Below the pieces are notes generated by a model that made no database searches, had not been told where the DNA came from, and saw nothing but the letters and a program-made list of their open reading frames with translations. A stretch of 64,000 bases of DNA from Nymphaea colorata (taxonomy: Eukaryota; Streptophyta; Magnoliopsida; Nymphaeales; Nymphaeaceae), in assembly GCF_008831285.2 (NCBI RefSeq), contig NW_022204507.1, positions 4,050,174 through 4,114,173 on the forward strand, in the 5' to 3' direction. Each line of letters starts with the position of its first letter. The stretch's first letter is position 1. The position numbers and the translations under genes were made by a program. Positions 14,101-25,100 of this stretch are shown here, piece after piece.

Positions 14101-16512
14101 TCTGATGTGACCTGCCCTTGTAGCTGCTCAAAAGAGACCAAGTTGCAGTCACTTCTCAAGATCTATTGGGGCTAACACGCCGAGGAAGGTTAAAAGAATA
14201 GGGATTACAAAATTTTGTTCCCAAGTCGGACACAACCGCGACTGAATATATCTCTTAGGACAGATATATAAGTAGTGCTTCCCTCCCAAGTTTCAACCTA
14301 CTACAAATCAAGAATGGGAATGTGAGGTTTTACAAGCGTCAACGATACAAGAAGTTCTCTCCCTCACTCAACAATCACATCATCCATGCCAAACCATACA
14401 TTCAATCTCTAGGTTGTGCATTCCAACCCTTCGCCCTAGGACAGTGCGACAGCTTGGGAATGTGTCCTCAGCTTGGTAAGCTTTGCAGGATTCCCGAATG
14501 GCTGCAAACCCGAAGGTTGGCTGGAAATCAAATGCACCCACCCGCGCAGCTATAGGGGGTTTCAGATGTTCCTGGCTGGAGCTACTCCAGCACTCACCGA
14601 GGAACAAGGCCAAGTATATCCTCGGGATTCAGCAATACTCCACAGCTCAATCGGCTACAAGTCATCTGATAGCGGTCAATCTCCAATGCGCAAGCTCCTA
14701 GAGTTTAAGACAACACTTGCAGTTTACTTTTCTTGTAAGAAACAGCTGAATAGAAAGTAATGGAGGAAGTGTGTCACCCGAATAGCAGGAAACCCCAATT
14801 GTGTGATGTAGATTGGGGGAAGCTATCTTCAGATTGGTGCTGAAGATCGCCCTTCCCCGACGGTAGATTGGAATGAAGTCCACTATCAGCCTGCTACGCC
14901 TGTGATGTGCGCTTCCAGAAAACATGAGCAGTCACTGTATGCAATCAGAAATCTCAGATGAATGCAAGAGGGGAGAGGCTTCATCGGAGATGAGATCAAC
15001 CCCTACTATCTGTAATTGAATTCGGGGGATGCTGGCGTCGAATGGGCGACGACGCACGCCTCTTCAAGACAGCTCCTTGCTACAAGATCGAGCTCCAACA
15101 AGTTCTGCTTCTCGCCTAATTCAACAGCTCACTATCATAGCTATGAGCAGAGAATATGGTGCTGCGAAGGAATCAAGAGCTCAAGCAGAAGATAATTCTA
15201 CAGATAGTCAAGCTCAAGTCATGGAGAATGCCCCAGAGAATCGATTTCACCCAAGTCTATAACAGAATTTGGGGAAAAGGACGAGAATCCCTCTCACAGG
15301 TGTGGAACCAGCTCCCAAACTAGCATTCCTTCAAAAAATCATAACTCCGTGTACAGAGGTCCAAAAATCATGAAATATGATATGGAGGAAGCCAAGCTCT
15401 GGAGGATTAGACGCTCTAAAAATCAGCCCAAAAGTAGTTTCCAATAGGTGATTCGTTGAAGCTTGAAGTTGCGCCTGGTTCTGCCTGAAGTGAGCCTGTC
15501 ACAGGACTCAGGCAACGTCTGAGGCCAGTCACCTTCAAAAATTCGCCAAAATTAAACCGTAGGTCGGATTGAGCTGAAATTTGGATCAGTGATAGCTGAG
15601 ATTCTGATGCCTAAAAATTGAGCTTCAAAGCAGTATCCAAAAGGTGAGTCATTGAGGATTGAAATCAGCCTAGTTTTTGGTGTCACTGAGAATTGCGCTG
15701 CCTAATTCCACGATCTGAGGTCATGATTCTGATCAGCTCCGGTGAACTATCCAAAACAGCTCGGATTCTTCCCAAACATCACCAAAATGATCCCCCAAGA
15801 GTTATGAAGATGTATGAGCCATTTCTCTACTCATATCAACCTCCGATCACCGGAATTGTGCTGATTTTCAGAGATTGTCATCGCTGTCTTCAGAACAGGA
15901 ATTCAGCCTCTGTTTCTTCATCTTCAGTCAGTCGATTCCTCACTATTTCACTCCGTAGCTTGTCGCAAGGGATACACAACAATTAGACACAGATTGCGAC
16001 AGTGAGAATCGATTCTTAAAAGAATTGAAATCGATCTAAGTCAGACGTTAGGCGATATGCCTGAAACAGGGATCGTTCTCGTCTGAACTCGTCAGCCTCT
16101 CAAATCCTTTGATCTCAGTCAGATCAGACCGATATATTCTTCTCATTAGATGAGTTGACTCAAATCGATCAGAACGTCAGCATCCTCTCCACTTCTGATC
16201 AGGTAAACAGGAAGTTCTCGTGGTTGAATATCCACGGAGAAGGATTACTTACCGATTGAGAAGTTCCTCTGGCTGTCGACGTGTAGTTCAGGAATTCCTC
16301 ATATGAGCTACCATCTGCTGCCCAACCGAGTGATCCTTCTTCTGGTTCCAGCCTCTAAGCGCCTCAAGGATTGGAGACCACTTGCACTATGATCGGATCT
16401 ACCTCTGCACTGTATTCAACGTCTATAGTTCTGGTAGCCTTCCTGGTTCAGCTCCTCTAGTTCTGTAGGCCATCTTCTTCTGCAGCAAAATCTCCTTCAC
16501 TGGCCAAGCTTT
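14101..16512. mobile_element. GC-richer retroelement-like block without identifiable proteins
   Basis: Base composition changes sharply near 14100 and changes back near 17160. The block has no frame over about 100 codons and none of the Ty1/copia or Ty3 motifs visible elsewhere in the window. It adjoins an LTR-like sequence at 16513-16817 that points leftward, so 14.1-16.5 kb would be its internal region. A large non-coding LTR element of the LARD kind would fit. I saw no matching second LTR near 14100, so the call is tentative. Confidence 0.35.
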
Positions 16513-16817
16513 TGGTGCCACACTTAAGCAGCTCAAACTCTCTCGCGCGGGAGAGAAAGGGTTTCTTTTATTGATTCAATTTCCAAAAGTTACAAGTTTT
16601 GGCACAGTCTCTAGCTTATATGCCGCTGGACTGTCTCGGGTTTAACCCGTTGTCTCGGACTGATACCAGTACAAGACCTGACTCAATCAAATCCAAAACA
16701 AAACAAATACAATGACTCGGTCTGGGCTTGAACCCTGCAGGTTAGTCTGAGCTCTTGCCAACTAAACCTGACCCGGATGCACTCTTGGTTGCACCCAGTC
16801 TTCCTTGATCTCTTACA
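16513..16817 (-). repeat. LTR-like sequence (minus strand)
   Basis: On the minus strand it starts TGTAAGAG and ends GGCACCA, the TG...CA pattern of LTRs. It has a TATA-like CATATAAGC (16615-16623) and, about 45 bases later, a poly(A)-signal-like AATAAAAG (16565-16572), placed as U3, R and U5 would require. No primer-binding site complementary to a known tRNA is evident just after 16513, and no partner LTR was found. Confidence 0.35.
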
Positions 16818-17914
16818 GCTGATGTAGTCTTTCTCTGCCCAAACTAGCAACCTCTGCTCTACTGACCACTGACCAGACCGAACCTAATCCCTTCCATGCT
16901 CTGCTCAGCTGACTGAACCTTGCTTGAACCCATTGTATGCTCCTCGCTCTTCTCACCGGCTGCAATCTGTCGACCGCAACTCTCTTTAGTCTTCAGATTA
17001 ACCCAGGGAGGGCCAAGGCGTTTTGAGCGAAGTGAGGCTAATTCCATGTCGAGCAAAGCCAAGGCGCTAAATGTAGAGCGCAAGACTAAAGGGCGGATTG
17101 AGATAGGCAGTCCGGAGGCTAGTGAGGTTAACCTTACTTCTGAGGAGACCGAAGCATAAGGAAACTAAGAGAGAACATGGGTAAGCACGTGATTTTATTT
17201 GGTTTCCCTTATGGACCCAAATTTGAAGGCATCACACTTAATCCCCTCTCCTCACTCATGGGTCCTATTTCTCATCACTGTTTAGGTAGTAGTTTTTTTG
17301 AAATGTGATTCTAGATTTGATTTTATTTGATTTGATTTTTTTCATTTACATAATCTTATACTAGCTAACTATTTCTTGTAGTCTTGCTACGTTTAGTTGT
17401 TTTAAAATGTTGGATATGCTTGAGAAGGCCCTATGGTGTTTCCGGCACATAGCCATCTAACCATTCATCTTAACAACCCCCCATCTCCAGAATGCGGTAG
17501 ATTTCCTTCTATTTATCCCTCCTTCGTGTTTGCTCTTCTTAGCTGGCATAAAGAATTTTCAAGTGTCAAAAGTGAGAGTAAGAGAAGGTGTTCCATCTTC
17601 AAGCATCATCGAGCACACTGTCCACCATGCTGCTGAGTCCTCCATTGAACTTTCTCTTTACAGGCTGGAATCGTGTTAAGGTCAGGTCTTATTGGTGAGT
17701 GTCAAACAGGTTTAGAGTCTTTTGACTTTGAGACCTAGGTTCAGTATGTATCTTTCTTTATGTTCCATGTAATTCCAGCCTATCGCCGTGCTCAGTTTAG
17801 AGTTAGTTTCATGTAGTGCGTCAGTTAACTAGAGTCCTCATCATGTGAGACTATTGTTGAAGGTCAATTGTTCGGACTTTCTTCTTGTGGTGCTTGACTG
17901 GCCTTCTTTAGCTG
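16818..17914. other. Repeat-like DNA between LTR-like block and GH2 upstream copies
   Basis: The GC-richer part runs to about 17160. An 80-codon plus frame (16920-17159) and a 75-codon minus frame (17083-16859) overlap; neither is recognised. From 17160 the sequence is AT-rich, with a 68-codon plus frame at 17433-17636 that has no motif. Confidence 0.3.
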
Positions 17915-18175
17915 CATATTTTATTTGTAGTCTAATCCAGTGGGGACGTGGGTAGTTTTCTGATTTCGTGCTTGTTTGAATCTTAGTTAAAGTGGTTGGT
18001 GTCTGATTGTTAAGTGTCGTGTTTTCTTCATTGAGCTTGTGATTTTGAATATGTATGTTAGTTACACATGGCATGGTTACACCGATTTATATTTTAGAAT
18101 GTACATGAATGTTGGAGCTGTTATTCCTTGGTATTTACTTTTGTGTTTGTTTCTCTCCATTAGTCAACCCTTTCT
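17915..18175 (+). repeat. Third, partial copy of the GH2 upstream region
   Basis: Matches 19410-19710 in the same orientation and 5990-6330 inverted. Shared anchors include CAGTGGGGACGTGG/TAGTGGGGACGTGG, CTTGTTTGAATCTTAGTTAAAG and CTTCATTGAGCTTGTGATT. It stops before any GH2 exon. It indicates a partial duplication about 1.5 kb upstream of copy 2. Confidence 0.7.
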
Positions 18176-19134
18176 GAATGAGTCGGACCTAGTTAGTTAG
18201 CTGAATTATTTTGCAAACATATATTAGTCATCGATTTGTTTTTTCGTTATTTTCCTTTGGTCATTGACATTCCTTGTATCATAAGCATTCAGTATTTTTG
18301 AAGGTCCTCTGTTTCCGTTGAGTCAATACAACATTTAGTTTTGGTATCAACTCTTTACAAAGACAGGTATAACCAGGATTTGGCAAACCTGTAAAAACTA
18401 CAAAAATCATTCTCTGTTTCAGAGTCAGAAGACTTATGACGTTCTGATCTGGGATAAAGTTGAATTTGGGTTTGATTGTTGGTTTGAAGTTTCTTGTGTG
18501 AAAATCAGCCGACAAAATTTCAAAATTTTTTCCACTTTGATTATTTTGATATATTGTTCTTAAACTTTTCGCTGTTTCTATTTCTCACAAACAAAAATTT
18601 TGAAAACGGAGCTCTATTTCTTGTTTTTTGAATGCTATCTAGGAAACAGATTTTTCAATTTATTTTTTACAAATTTTTTAGTGAAATTTTCTAGTTATTC
18701 TTATTATTATTTATTTAAGGCTCTGTATCCATATCGAAGCCAACACTCCAACGTACACAGTTTTAGACTTTTTGTATAGTGGGTAGAATTGTGATTTTGC
18801 ATATATTTGTGTGTTATTGCTAGGAAAATTATCTAGTAAGGTTTTCGATTGCCTTATTTTGTTCGAGCCCTTCCTCACTTGGGTCTCCTCTAGAGTTAGA
18901 GCTCAAGCCTGTTCATGTCTATGAGAAGGAGTGGGCTGCGGAGCCACTAGGTCCTTGCTTTAGGATCTCAAGAAGTCACTCTTTCTTGGAGTCCTTGGTG
19001 AGTCCGAGGATAGGGATGTGGTGCGACCTCTAGGGTGATAATAAGGAGGGAGGCATAACGTGCACGGGTTCTTAGGGACTTGGTAGGGATTCAGCTTGGC
19101 TAGGTGGGTACTAAAGGAGAGGGGCGTGGAGGGT
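18176..19134. other. AT-rich then GC-richer spacer, nothing recognised
   Basis: 18180-18860 is T-rich and has no good frame. 18880-19130 is GC-richer, and its only long frame is an 80-codon minus-strand one rich in Pro and Ser, probably compositional. Confidence 0.35.
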
Positions 19135-19167
19135 ATGGGAGTGATTGAAGTCGGGGGGCTATACATG

Positions 19168-19168
19168 T

Positions 19169-19196
<28 letters not shown>
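19168..19196. repeat. (GA)n microsatellite
   Basis: About 14 uninterrupted GA units, the counterpart of the shorter CT run at 6563-6583 in the inverted arm. Confidence 0.9.
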
Positions 19197-19199
<3 letters not shown>

Positions 19200-20220
19200 C
19201 AAAGGGGCTTGAATCTCCCCTGTGCATGTCCTTCATCATTTTCTGTACAGCCAATCGAGTTTCTCTAAGTCGAACATGGATCCATTTGGTTGTCCTTATG
19301 AAATTTATGTTTTTTTTGTGAAGAACACATTTTAAATTGAATTTTCTTGATGTTTTGATCTAGTTCGAGATGCGTGAAAGTTTGGTTTTAAATTGAATTT
19401 TTTTCTTGTTGCCTTCTTAGCTGTAGTTTAGTATAGTGGGGACGTGGTTCAGGGTAGTGCTCGTGGTTCAGAATGCAATGCTTGTTTGAGTCTTAGTTAA
19501 AGTAGTTGCAGTTTGATTCTTAACTGTCGTGTTCTCTTCATTGAGCTTGTGATTCTATTTAAATGAAGACACGTTAGTTGCACATGTCATGGCTATACCC
19601 AGGTATATAAGGATGCATGTGTATACTAGAGTTTTTTAGTCATCTATATTTGCTGCTACTTCTTCTACATTGGTATCTTTACTTTGTTTTGTTTCTCACT
19701 TCAGGCCTCTTGAAAAGGCTAGCCCCTTTCTCTCTTGAGTGCATAGGACACTTGAATATGCTTTTTTGTGGGGGAGACTCTACCTGTCTTCTAATTTTTG
19801 ATGGTGCAGTAGAACAAGGGGGCAATAGGATGATCTATAAAGATTTGATCATTGTTTCTGCATGCATTGTATTTTCTCCTAAAATTGGTAGCCAGTTGAA
19901 GGCGGTTGTGAAGAAAGGGAATAGGAGCATTTTATCACCTCCTCCTATGCATCAATGCATGAGTGCAATTTTTGAAATTATGATCTTATGTTTCTTTTCA
20001 GGATTTGTGGATTAATTGGAAAACTTTAGATATGGATTTGCATTTGAGTTTGTATAATTAAACTTGTTTAGGTATGAAGCTCAATTTGTGATGGCACATG
20101 TACAGGGTTCATCTTTTTTTTTTTCATTGCAGATAGTTGAATTTGGCATCCTTCATATATTTATGCTACGTATTCTTGACATACTTTTAAAAATTTAAGT
20201 TATTCAACTTCTGTTTGTAG

Positions 20221-20460
20221 GACCTCTCAAGTATTGGTGCAAGAGAAGCAAAGTTGAGGTGCTGGTTTCCAACTTAGCCGCATGGAATGATGATGTTGTT
20301 TCTAGTTCTATAGATAGTGTTGGCTATTGGGTTGAGGGCTTGCCATTTGTGTACTCATTGAGTGGTTACTGGAAATTTTATTTGGCAACTAGCCCCACAA
20401 GAACACCTATGAGGTTCTATGAGAGTACATTCGAAGATATAAATTGCGAAGAGCTACTAG
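20221..20460 (+). pseudogene. Plant GH2 beta-galactosidase-like exon 2, copy 2 (orphan exon)
   Basis: A 240-bp exon between a good acceptor (tttgtag|GA) and a GTTTGT donor, with no internal stop. It reads GPLKYWCKRSKVEVLVSNLA, then WNDDVVSSSIDSVGYWVEGL, then PFVYSLSGYWKFYLATSP. It ends CEELL with a split codon, exactly as in the GH2 N-terminal region (WNDDAV...LPFVKSLSGYWKFFLA). It is much better preserved than copy 1. It cannot make a protein alone, because exon 1 was deleted and the next exon (beginning near PSNWQ in the family) is not found downstream. Without exon 1 there is no evident start codon in phase. Call of orphan exon or recent pseudogene: high confidence. Confidence 0.85.
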
Positions 20461-20560
20461 GTTTGTCTTTTTCCCTCATATGCAAAGCAGTGGCAGAGTT
20501 TGAAAGTTGAGCCGCAGGGCCACTGTCTTGTCATTTAGTAGAATATAAAATGTCATTGCA

Positions 20561-22640
20561 CGTAAGATTTTCCTGAAACATAAGATGTGTTTTAGTTAAT
20601 AGAATAACAGATTGCACTAGTACACAAGAATAACTTAATAAGTTAATGAACAATATAATTTTTAATGTCTTTTTTAAGACTCTTTTTTAATACGACAGAA
20701 AGTTGATGCCACTTAACAGGCCTTCTTTTTGGAAGTTTGTCCCAATAAAAGTTGACTTGAGACTTTTATATCTGTTGTAAAGAAAACTAAATCCACACTA
20801 CAAGATGAAATTGCTGCCTAAAATGGATTTTTAATGAGAAGATGGGTGTTGATAAAAATTTGTCTGTATCAAACTTTATGTGCAACCTGTACAAAAGAAA
20901 CATGGCAATTGTTATACTCTCTTCTGATTCCTATTCATTAAGAAAACATTTTTCCTTTTTTTAATGTGGCAAATTTTGAAATGAGAAACTGCATGTGGGT
21001 CCTTTGCACATCCCAAGCCATCGGTGGCCCCGTCTTTGATGTCAACTAATTTTTGTGACATTATTTTGCTCCTTTGGCTATCCACCAAAAGTGGGAGTGG
21101 TCATTTTTTCTCTAGGCTTTACTAGTGTCATGTTCACTTATGTGACTACTTATCTTTCTATTACCCTCATTCACTTATGTGACTAAATTACTAAGTTGAC
21201 AAATACCTACACTCTTTGAGTTTCGCAACGTGACCGCCTTGTTCATAAATCCTGCAACCTGTAAAGAATCTCGAGTCACACCTATTCAGGTACTAAGGTC
21301 TCGGATTGTGAATGCATGGCATGTGTTTGAGAGAGGGAGAGATTTCTAAATCTTTGTAAATGTTGTGTTCGCAAGTTTAATTCTAACTAGAACAGGGTAA
21401 TCTTGCATAGCCAAGAAGAACGGGGTAATTCTACATCATGCAATCACATGCTTTAAGACCTTGTTGTCTTTGATTTGGTATTTAAAATATTTGCGATCAA
21501 ATAGTATTTGAATATGCTTTGCTTTTGTGACTTGTTTTTTTCTGTTGATTAAGAACACAAACTTTATATTTTCACTGTTAAAATTAGTTTGTAATGTCAG
21601 CACAAAGTTAACTTCTGATGTTCTTCATTTTTATGTTTCTTCGTGCATTGATGAACATTGAACATGTGAAGTCAACTTACCCAATTCACTAGTGCACCAT
21701 TTGCATTAGTTCTTGTAGTGCATTTTCAAGTAGTCCTCCTTGCAATGCTGGACTATGACCCCATATGCTTATTTTGCAGCCTTTGGCATTCATTTTCTTT
21801 CTATGTAGCCCACCTTTTTTGACCTAAACATGCAACTTTTGCAGAACTTGGCAAACTCGACCTCCGAACTGGCTCCTTCACTTTGACACAAATTAAAGTA
21901 GCCACATTGAACTTCGATGCTGTTGACATGTGGAACTTTTCTTCATAAAATCTCTAGGGTAGTTAGTTTGTCATTGCTGTGGATGTGTATGGTGCAATGT
22001 TTAGATATTAACTATTCCTTATTTCTTTGTATTGACTAAGTTTTCATTCCAAGTGATACAAGAAGGATGTAGGTGAAGCCAAGTAAATAGGCTACTGAGT
22101 GAGGCCTAGTTTGTGGATGGTACCTACGTTTCTTTGAGAAGCCTTCCTTCAGTTAATTATAATTTTCAGTCAAGCAAACCCCCTCCCACTAAAAACTGTT
22201 TGTTAGAGGGTCAAGTTGTTTTTACATGTATATTGTATAATTCCCATTTTAACCATATGTACATAACAAACCAAAAAGAAAATTTTGAAAATTAGTGTTA
22301 TCTTCTCAGCTGTTTTATTACTTTTTTTCTACTTATATTTTATATTTGACAATGCTTTCCTGAAAAGTCATGAAAATTGCATGTACATACTGATGTATGT
22401 GACTCCATGCTCGTGCAAACCTAAAAGTAGCAGCTCTTTCATGAGTTTGCTGAACGTTTAGAGACAATTGTGACAAAGATAGGTTGTTTACTTATTTTCA
22501 CCAGCTATGCCTGTGCATCTCATTGTAATGTAGCTTCTTTGCTAACTCTTCTTTCCTTTCCTCATATATTGTGCAGTACCTGAACACTATAAGCTGGTTG
22601 CTGAGGCAAAGTTCCCAGTAGTTTTATATCTCAGTCCACA
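20561..22640. other. AT-rich intergenic DNA, nothing recognised
   Basis: No GH2 downstream exon was found although this is where they should lie. Short frames only. A stretch after TGTGCAG at about 22577 is open for about 30 codons but has no recognisable motif. Confidence 0.4.
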
Positions 22641-23445
22641 ATCAAATTCATTTGTTGATATGTACAGTATACTGTAAATATATACTACATACATGTATTG
22701 TATATTTGTTAATGTATATCTATATACGTATATTAACATATCACATACTATATAAGTATACACATATCACATATATAATAGATATATGTATTATATTCCA
22801 CATATATGTATATACCATTATATTATAGTATAATACAGTACATATGTACATACGTATATAGTTTCAAATGTTATACATATTATGCATATACATACATATA
22901 TATGTAATATGTTTATATATATATATATATAATGTAATACATTAATATGATTACATTTGTATATATCCATAGTATGTAACTATGTTATATAGTATGCATC
23001 TATGTCACATGGGTGCGGGTGCGGCCAGAGCACATATATATATATATATATATATATACACGTTATTTGTTATATATGTAATTTTATTTGTGTATATTTT
23101 TTAATTTTTTATCAAGCTTACCTTAATCTCATCAAAATTCAAAGTTTTATTAAAGAGAGTAAATGGGGGGGGGGGAGAGAGAGAGAGAGAGAGGAAGGAA
23201 AAAAAGAAGAGGAAAAGATAGGATAAGGAAAAAAAGAAAAAAAACAAGAGAAAAGAATAACAGATGCCGTCAGGAGCATCCCATTAGGTTTGATCGAGTC
23301 GAGTGACATGCCAGGCCGCACCCGCATCTGTGCGGGTGCGCCACCATAGTTCGTGCACCCATGTGACTTACTTTATAACTTGTTATATTACATATGCAAT
23401 ACATAATTTATTATATATGTATATATATGTTACGTAACATATATA

Positions 23446-23483
<38 letters not shown>

Positions 23484-23720
23484 GTATATATATATATAAC
23501 ACATTTATGTACATATTACATATATGTAATACATGTAATATATTGTGTATATAATGTGTACATATAGCTGTATGTATATAATATTATAGTATATGATGTA
23601 AATAGTATATAGTTATATGTATATGTATATATAACTATTATATTTTTATATATGTATATTAGATAAATATTATATATAATTGTATATAATGTATATATGA
23701 CACAGAACTGTGCTTTTGAA
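22641..23720. repeat. AT/AC-rich simple-sequence block
   Basis: Nearly continuous TATATA/TACATA low-complexity sequence, with (AT)n at 23035-23056 and (AC)n at about 23447-23476. All open frames here (for example minus 23842-23516) are repetitive Tyr/Ile/Thr strings and not genes. It is interrupted by the TIR element at 23004-23367. Confidence 0.9.
23004..23367. mobile_element. MITE-like element with GTCACATGGGTGC inverted termini
   Basis: The left end, GTCACATGGGTGCGGGTGCG, is the reverse complement of the right end ...GCACCCATGTGAC over the outer 13 bases. A further GGTGCG-rich stretch lies inside the left end and a CGCACC-rich stretch inside the right. Length is 364 bp, with no coding. 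The interior contains (AT)n, a G run and (GA)n. A related element with TIR CTATGTCACC..GGGTGCA is at 49559-49812. A target-site duplication could not be fixed because the flanks are low complexity. Confidence 0.55.
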
Positions 23721-24296
23721 AAGCAAAAAGTAAGGTTCTTTTGAAGTGTCTTGAGAGCACTCTTTAAAAAAAGAAGCCAGCTTCCTTTGTGACCAGAACT
23801 GTGCTTCCCATTCAGGCAACTGATGCAAGCTTCTTTTTTCAATAAAATCTAGATTCCTAATGTAATCAAACCCTATTTTATAAATCTTTGCCCAAGCTTA
23901 AAACTTAATTATGCAAAAAGTTTGGAGTTTGAAACTTGAATGTTTGATCTTTGTTTGTAAGTTATATTTTTTTCTGGCTCGTTGTTTCTTAACTTGCTAT
24001 TTTGGCTCTCGTTTGCTTCGTGATCTACTTTTGGGTCACTTCCAGTTCATTTCTTGGTTCCTACGTCCGAAAATTTGTAGGGGTCTCTCTACTCACTCCC
24101 GATTCCATACTAACCCTGGTCCCAAGAACAGAGGCAAATGTGAATAAGTACTTGGTGTTTTAACTAACTGGAAATAATTATGCTTTAGATAACTTATTCC
24201 TTATCATCTTGTTATGATGTTATCTGTTTTTGGGAAATAAGGAAGATTGATAGTGCTAGTCCATGACTCATTTTTGCCTTCTTTTGATAATTGCAG
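23721..24296. other. Spacer before exon-like fragment
   Basis: No recognised coding. The last bases (ttttgataattgcag) form a reasonable splice acceptor in front of the frame at 24297. A 78-codon plus frame at 23911-24147 lacks motifs. Confidence 0.35.
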
Positions 24297-24404
24297 AATG
24301 TTGATATGGATAACTTTGATGACTTTGGCACCGATTTGTATACAGCACCTGAGACTTCCTGCTTGGGCATAGACATGGATAACCCTGGTCTCAAGAGCAT
24401 TTGA
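24297..24404 (+). pseudogene. Exon-like fragment, unidentified C-terminus
   Basis: After an acceptor at 24296 the frame runs 35 codons to a stop at 24402. It is strongly acidic: it begins NVDMDNFDDFGTDLY and ends MDNPGLKSI. The codon pattern and acceptor make it look like a true last exon of a plant gene. I do not recognise the family, and no upstream exon of the same gene was found. Confidence 0.35.
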
Positions 24405-24490
24405 TATATGTTTATTGTTGCTATTCCTTTTTCTCTTTTTATCATTAGACAAAAAATTGTTCTGAAAGACTGTGCTATGGAAAGGAAAGT

Positions 24491-24758
24491 GTAGGGTCGA
24501 CAGCTCCATGCAAGCCTATTCATTTTTGTTGGATGGGGACCAGGCTTTGAACTCTACACTTGACAGCCCTATTCAAGGGCAGGTCCGCTCAAGCCATCTT
24601 GAGTCAGCAGGGGGCTCGAATGGGGGTGAACACAGGAGGGCCCTTCGGCGCTGCCTATAGACATTGGGAAAGTAGGGTGTAGGGTCGACAGCTCCATGCA
24701 AGCCTATTCATTTTTGTTGGATGGGGACCAGGCTTTGAACTCTACACTTGACAGCCCT
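24491..24758 (+). repeat. Exact 80-bp direct repeat
   Basis: 24491-24570 and 24679-24758 are identical over 80 bases (both start GTAGGGTCGACAGCTCCATG and end TTGACAGCCCT). The repeats start 188 bp apart. Perfect identity in otherwise decayed DNA means a recent event, or a template-switch or assembly artefact. Both copies read MQAYSFLLDGDQALNSTLDS in one frame. Confidence 0.9.
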
Positions 24759-25100
24759 CGGCTAAAGCAACTCAGCAAGAATTCCTCCGACCTCCTTGAA
24801 AGAATAACTAGGATCCTTGTGAAGAGTGGTGAAAGGGTGACCATATATGACTTGGGAACCAATGGCCCCATCATGAATGCCTTGAGTTTTGAGATAACCA
24901 CCTCATACCAAGGTAAGGGGGCAACAAGTGTGAGGCGAACAGATGAGCCAAGACTGCTGATCTGGCCAAAGAGGACGACTAGCCCACAACTTAACAAACC
25001 ACATCAATTCGGGTCAGGTAAGGGGAAGAGAAACAATTTACATTTCAGCATATGCAGTCACCAAATTCTACCGGATCCACTGGAGTGCATCATGAGCTAA
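24696..25100 (+). other. Unrecognised 134-codon open frame
   Basis: Starts inside the second 80-bp repeat and continues through LKQLSKNSSDLLERITRILV and VTIYDLGTNGPIMNALSFEI to a stop at the edge of the copia relic. The middle part (about residues 22-95) looks protein-like, with a plausible helix and mixed composition, but I cannot assign a family. It may be a captured gene piece or unusual retroelement sequence. The overlapping minus frame 24997-24704 is likely a shadow. Confidence 0.3.

Larger units (their letters stand above)
19135..20560 (+). repeat. Inverted-duplication arm 2 (GH2 5' region)
   Basis: The plus strand matches the minus strand of 4140-6570. The arm is shorter because the part corresponding to about 4640-5750 is missing: sequence near 19965 (ATGCATCAATGCATGAG) is followed directly by sequence that matches 4640. 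GH2 exon 1 lay in the missing part. The two arms face each other across about 12.5 kb that holds the JMJ-like remnant and the LTR-like block. Confidence 0.8.

Noticed and set aside
22577-22680. Possible exon after TGTGCAG (PEHYKLVAEAKFP...)
   Set aside because: Only about 30 codons, no donor, no recognised family, and it runs into AT simple sequence.
23002-23842. Frames of 60-108 codons in the AT/AC-rich block
   Set aside because: Low-complexity translation; splice sites, motifs and conservation are absent.
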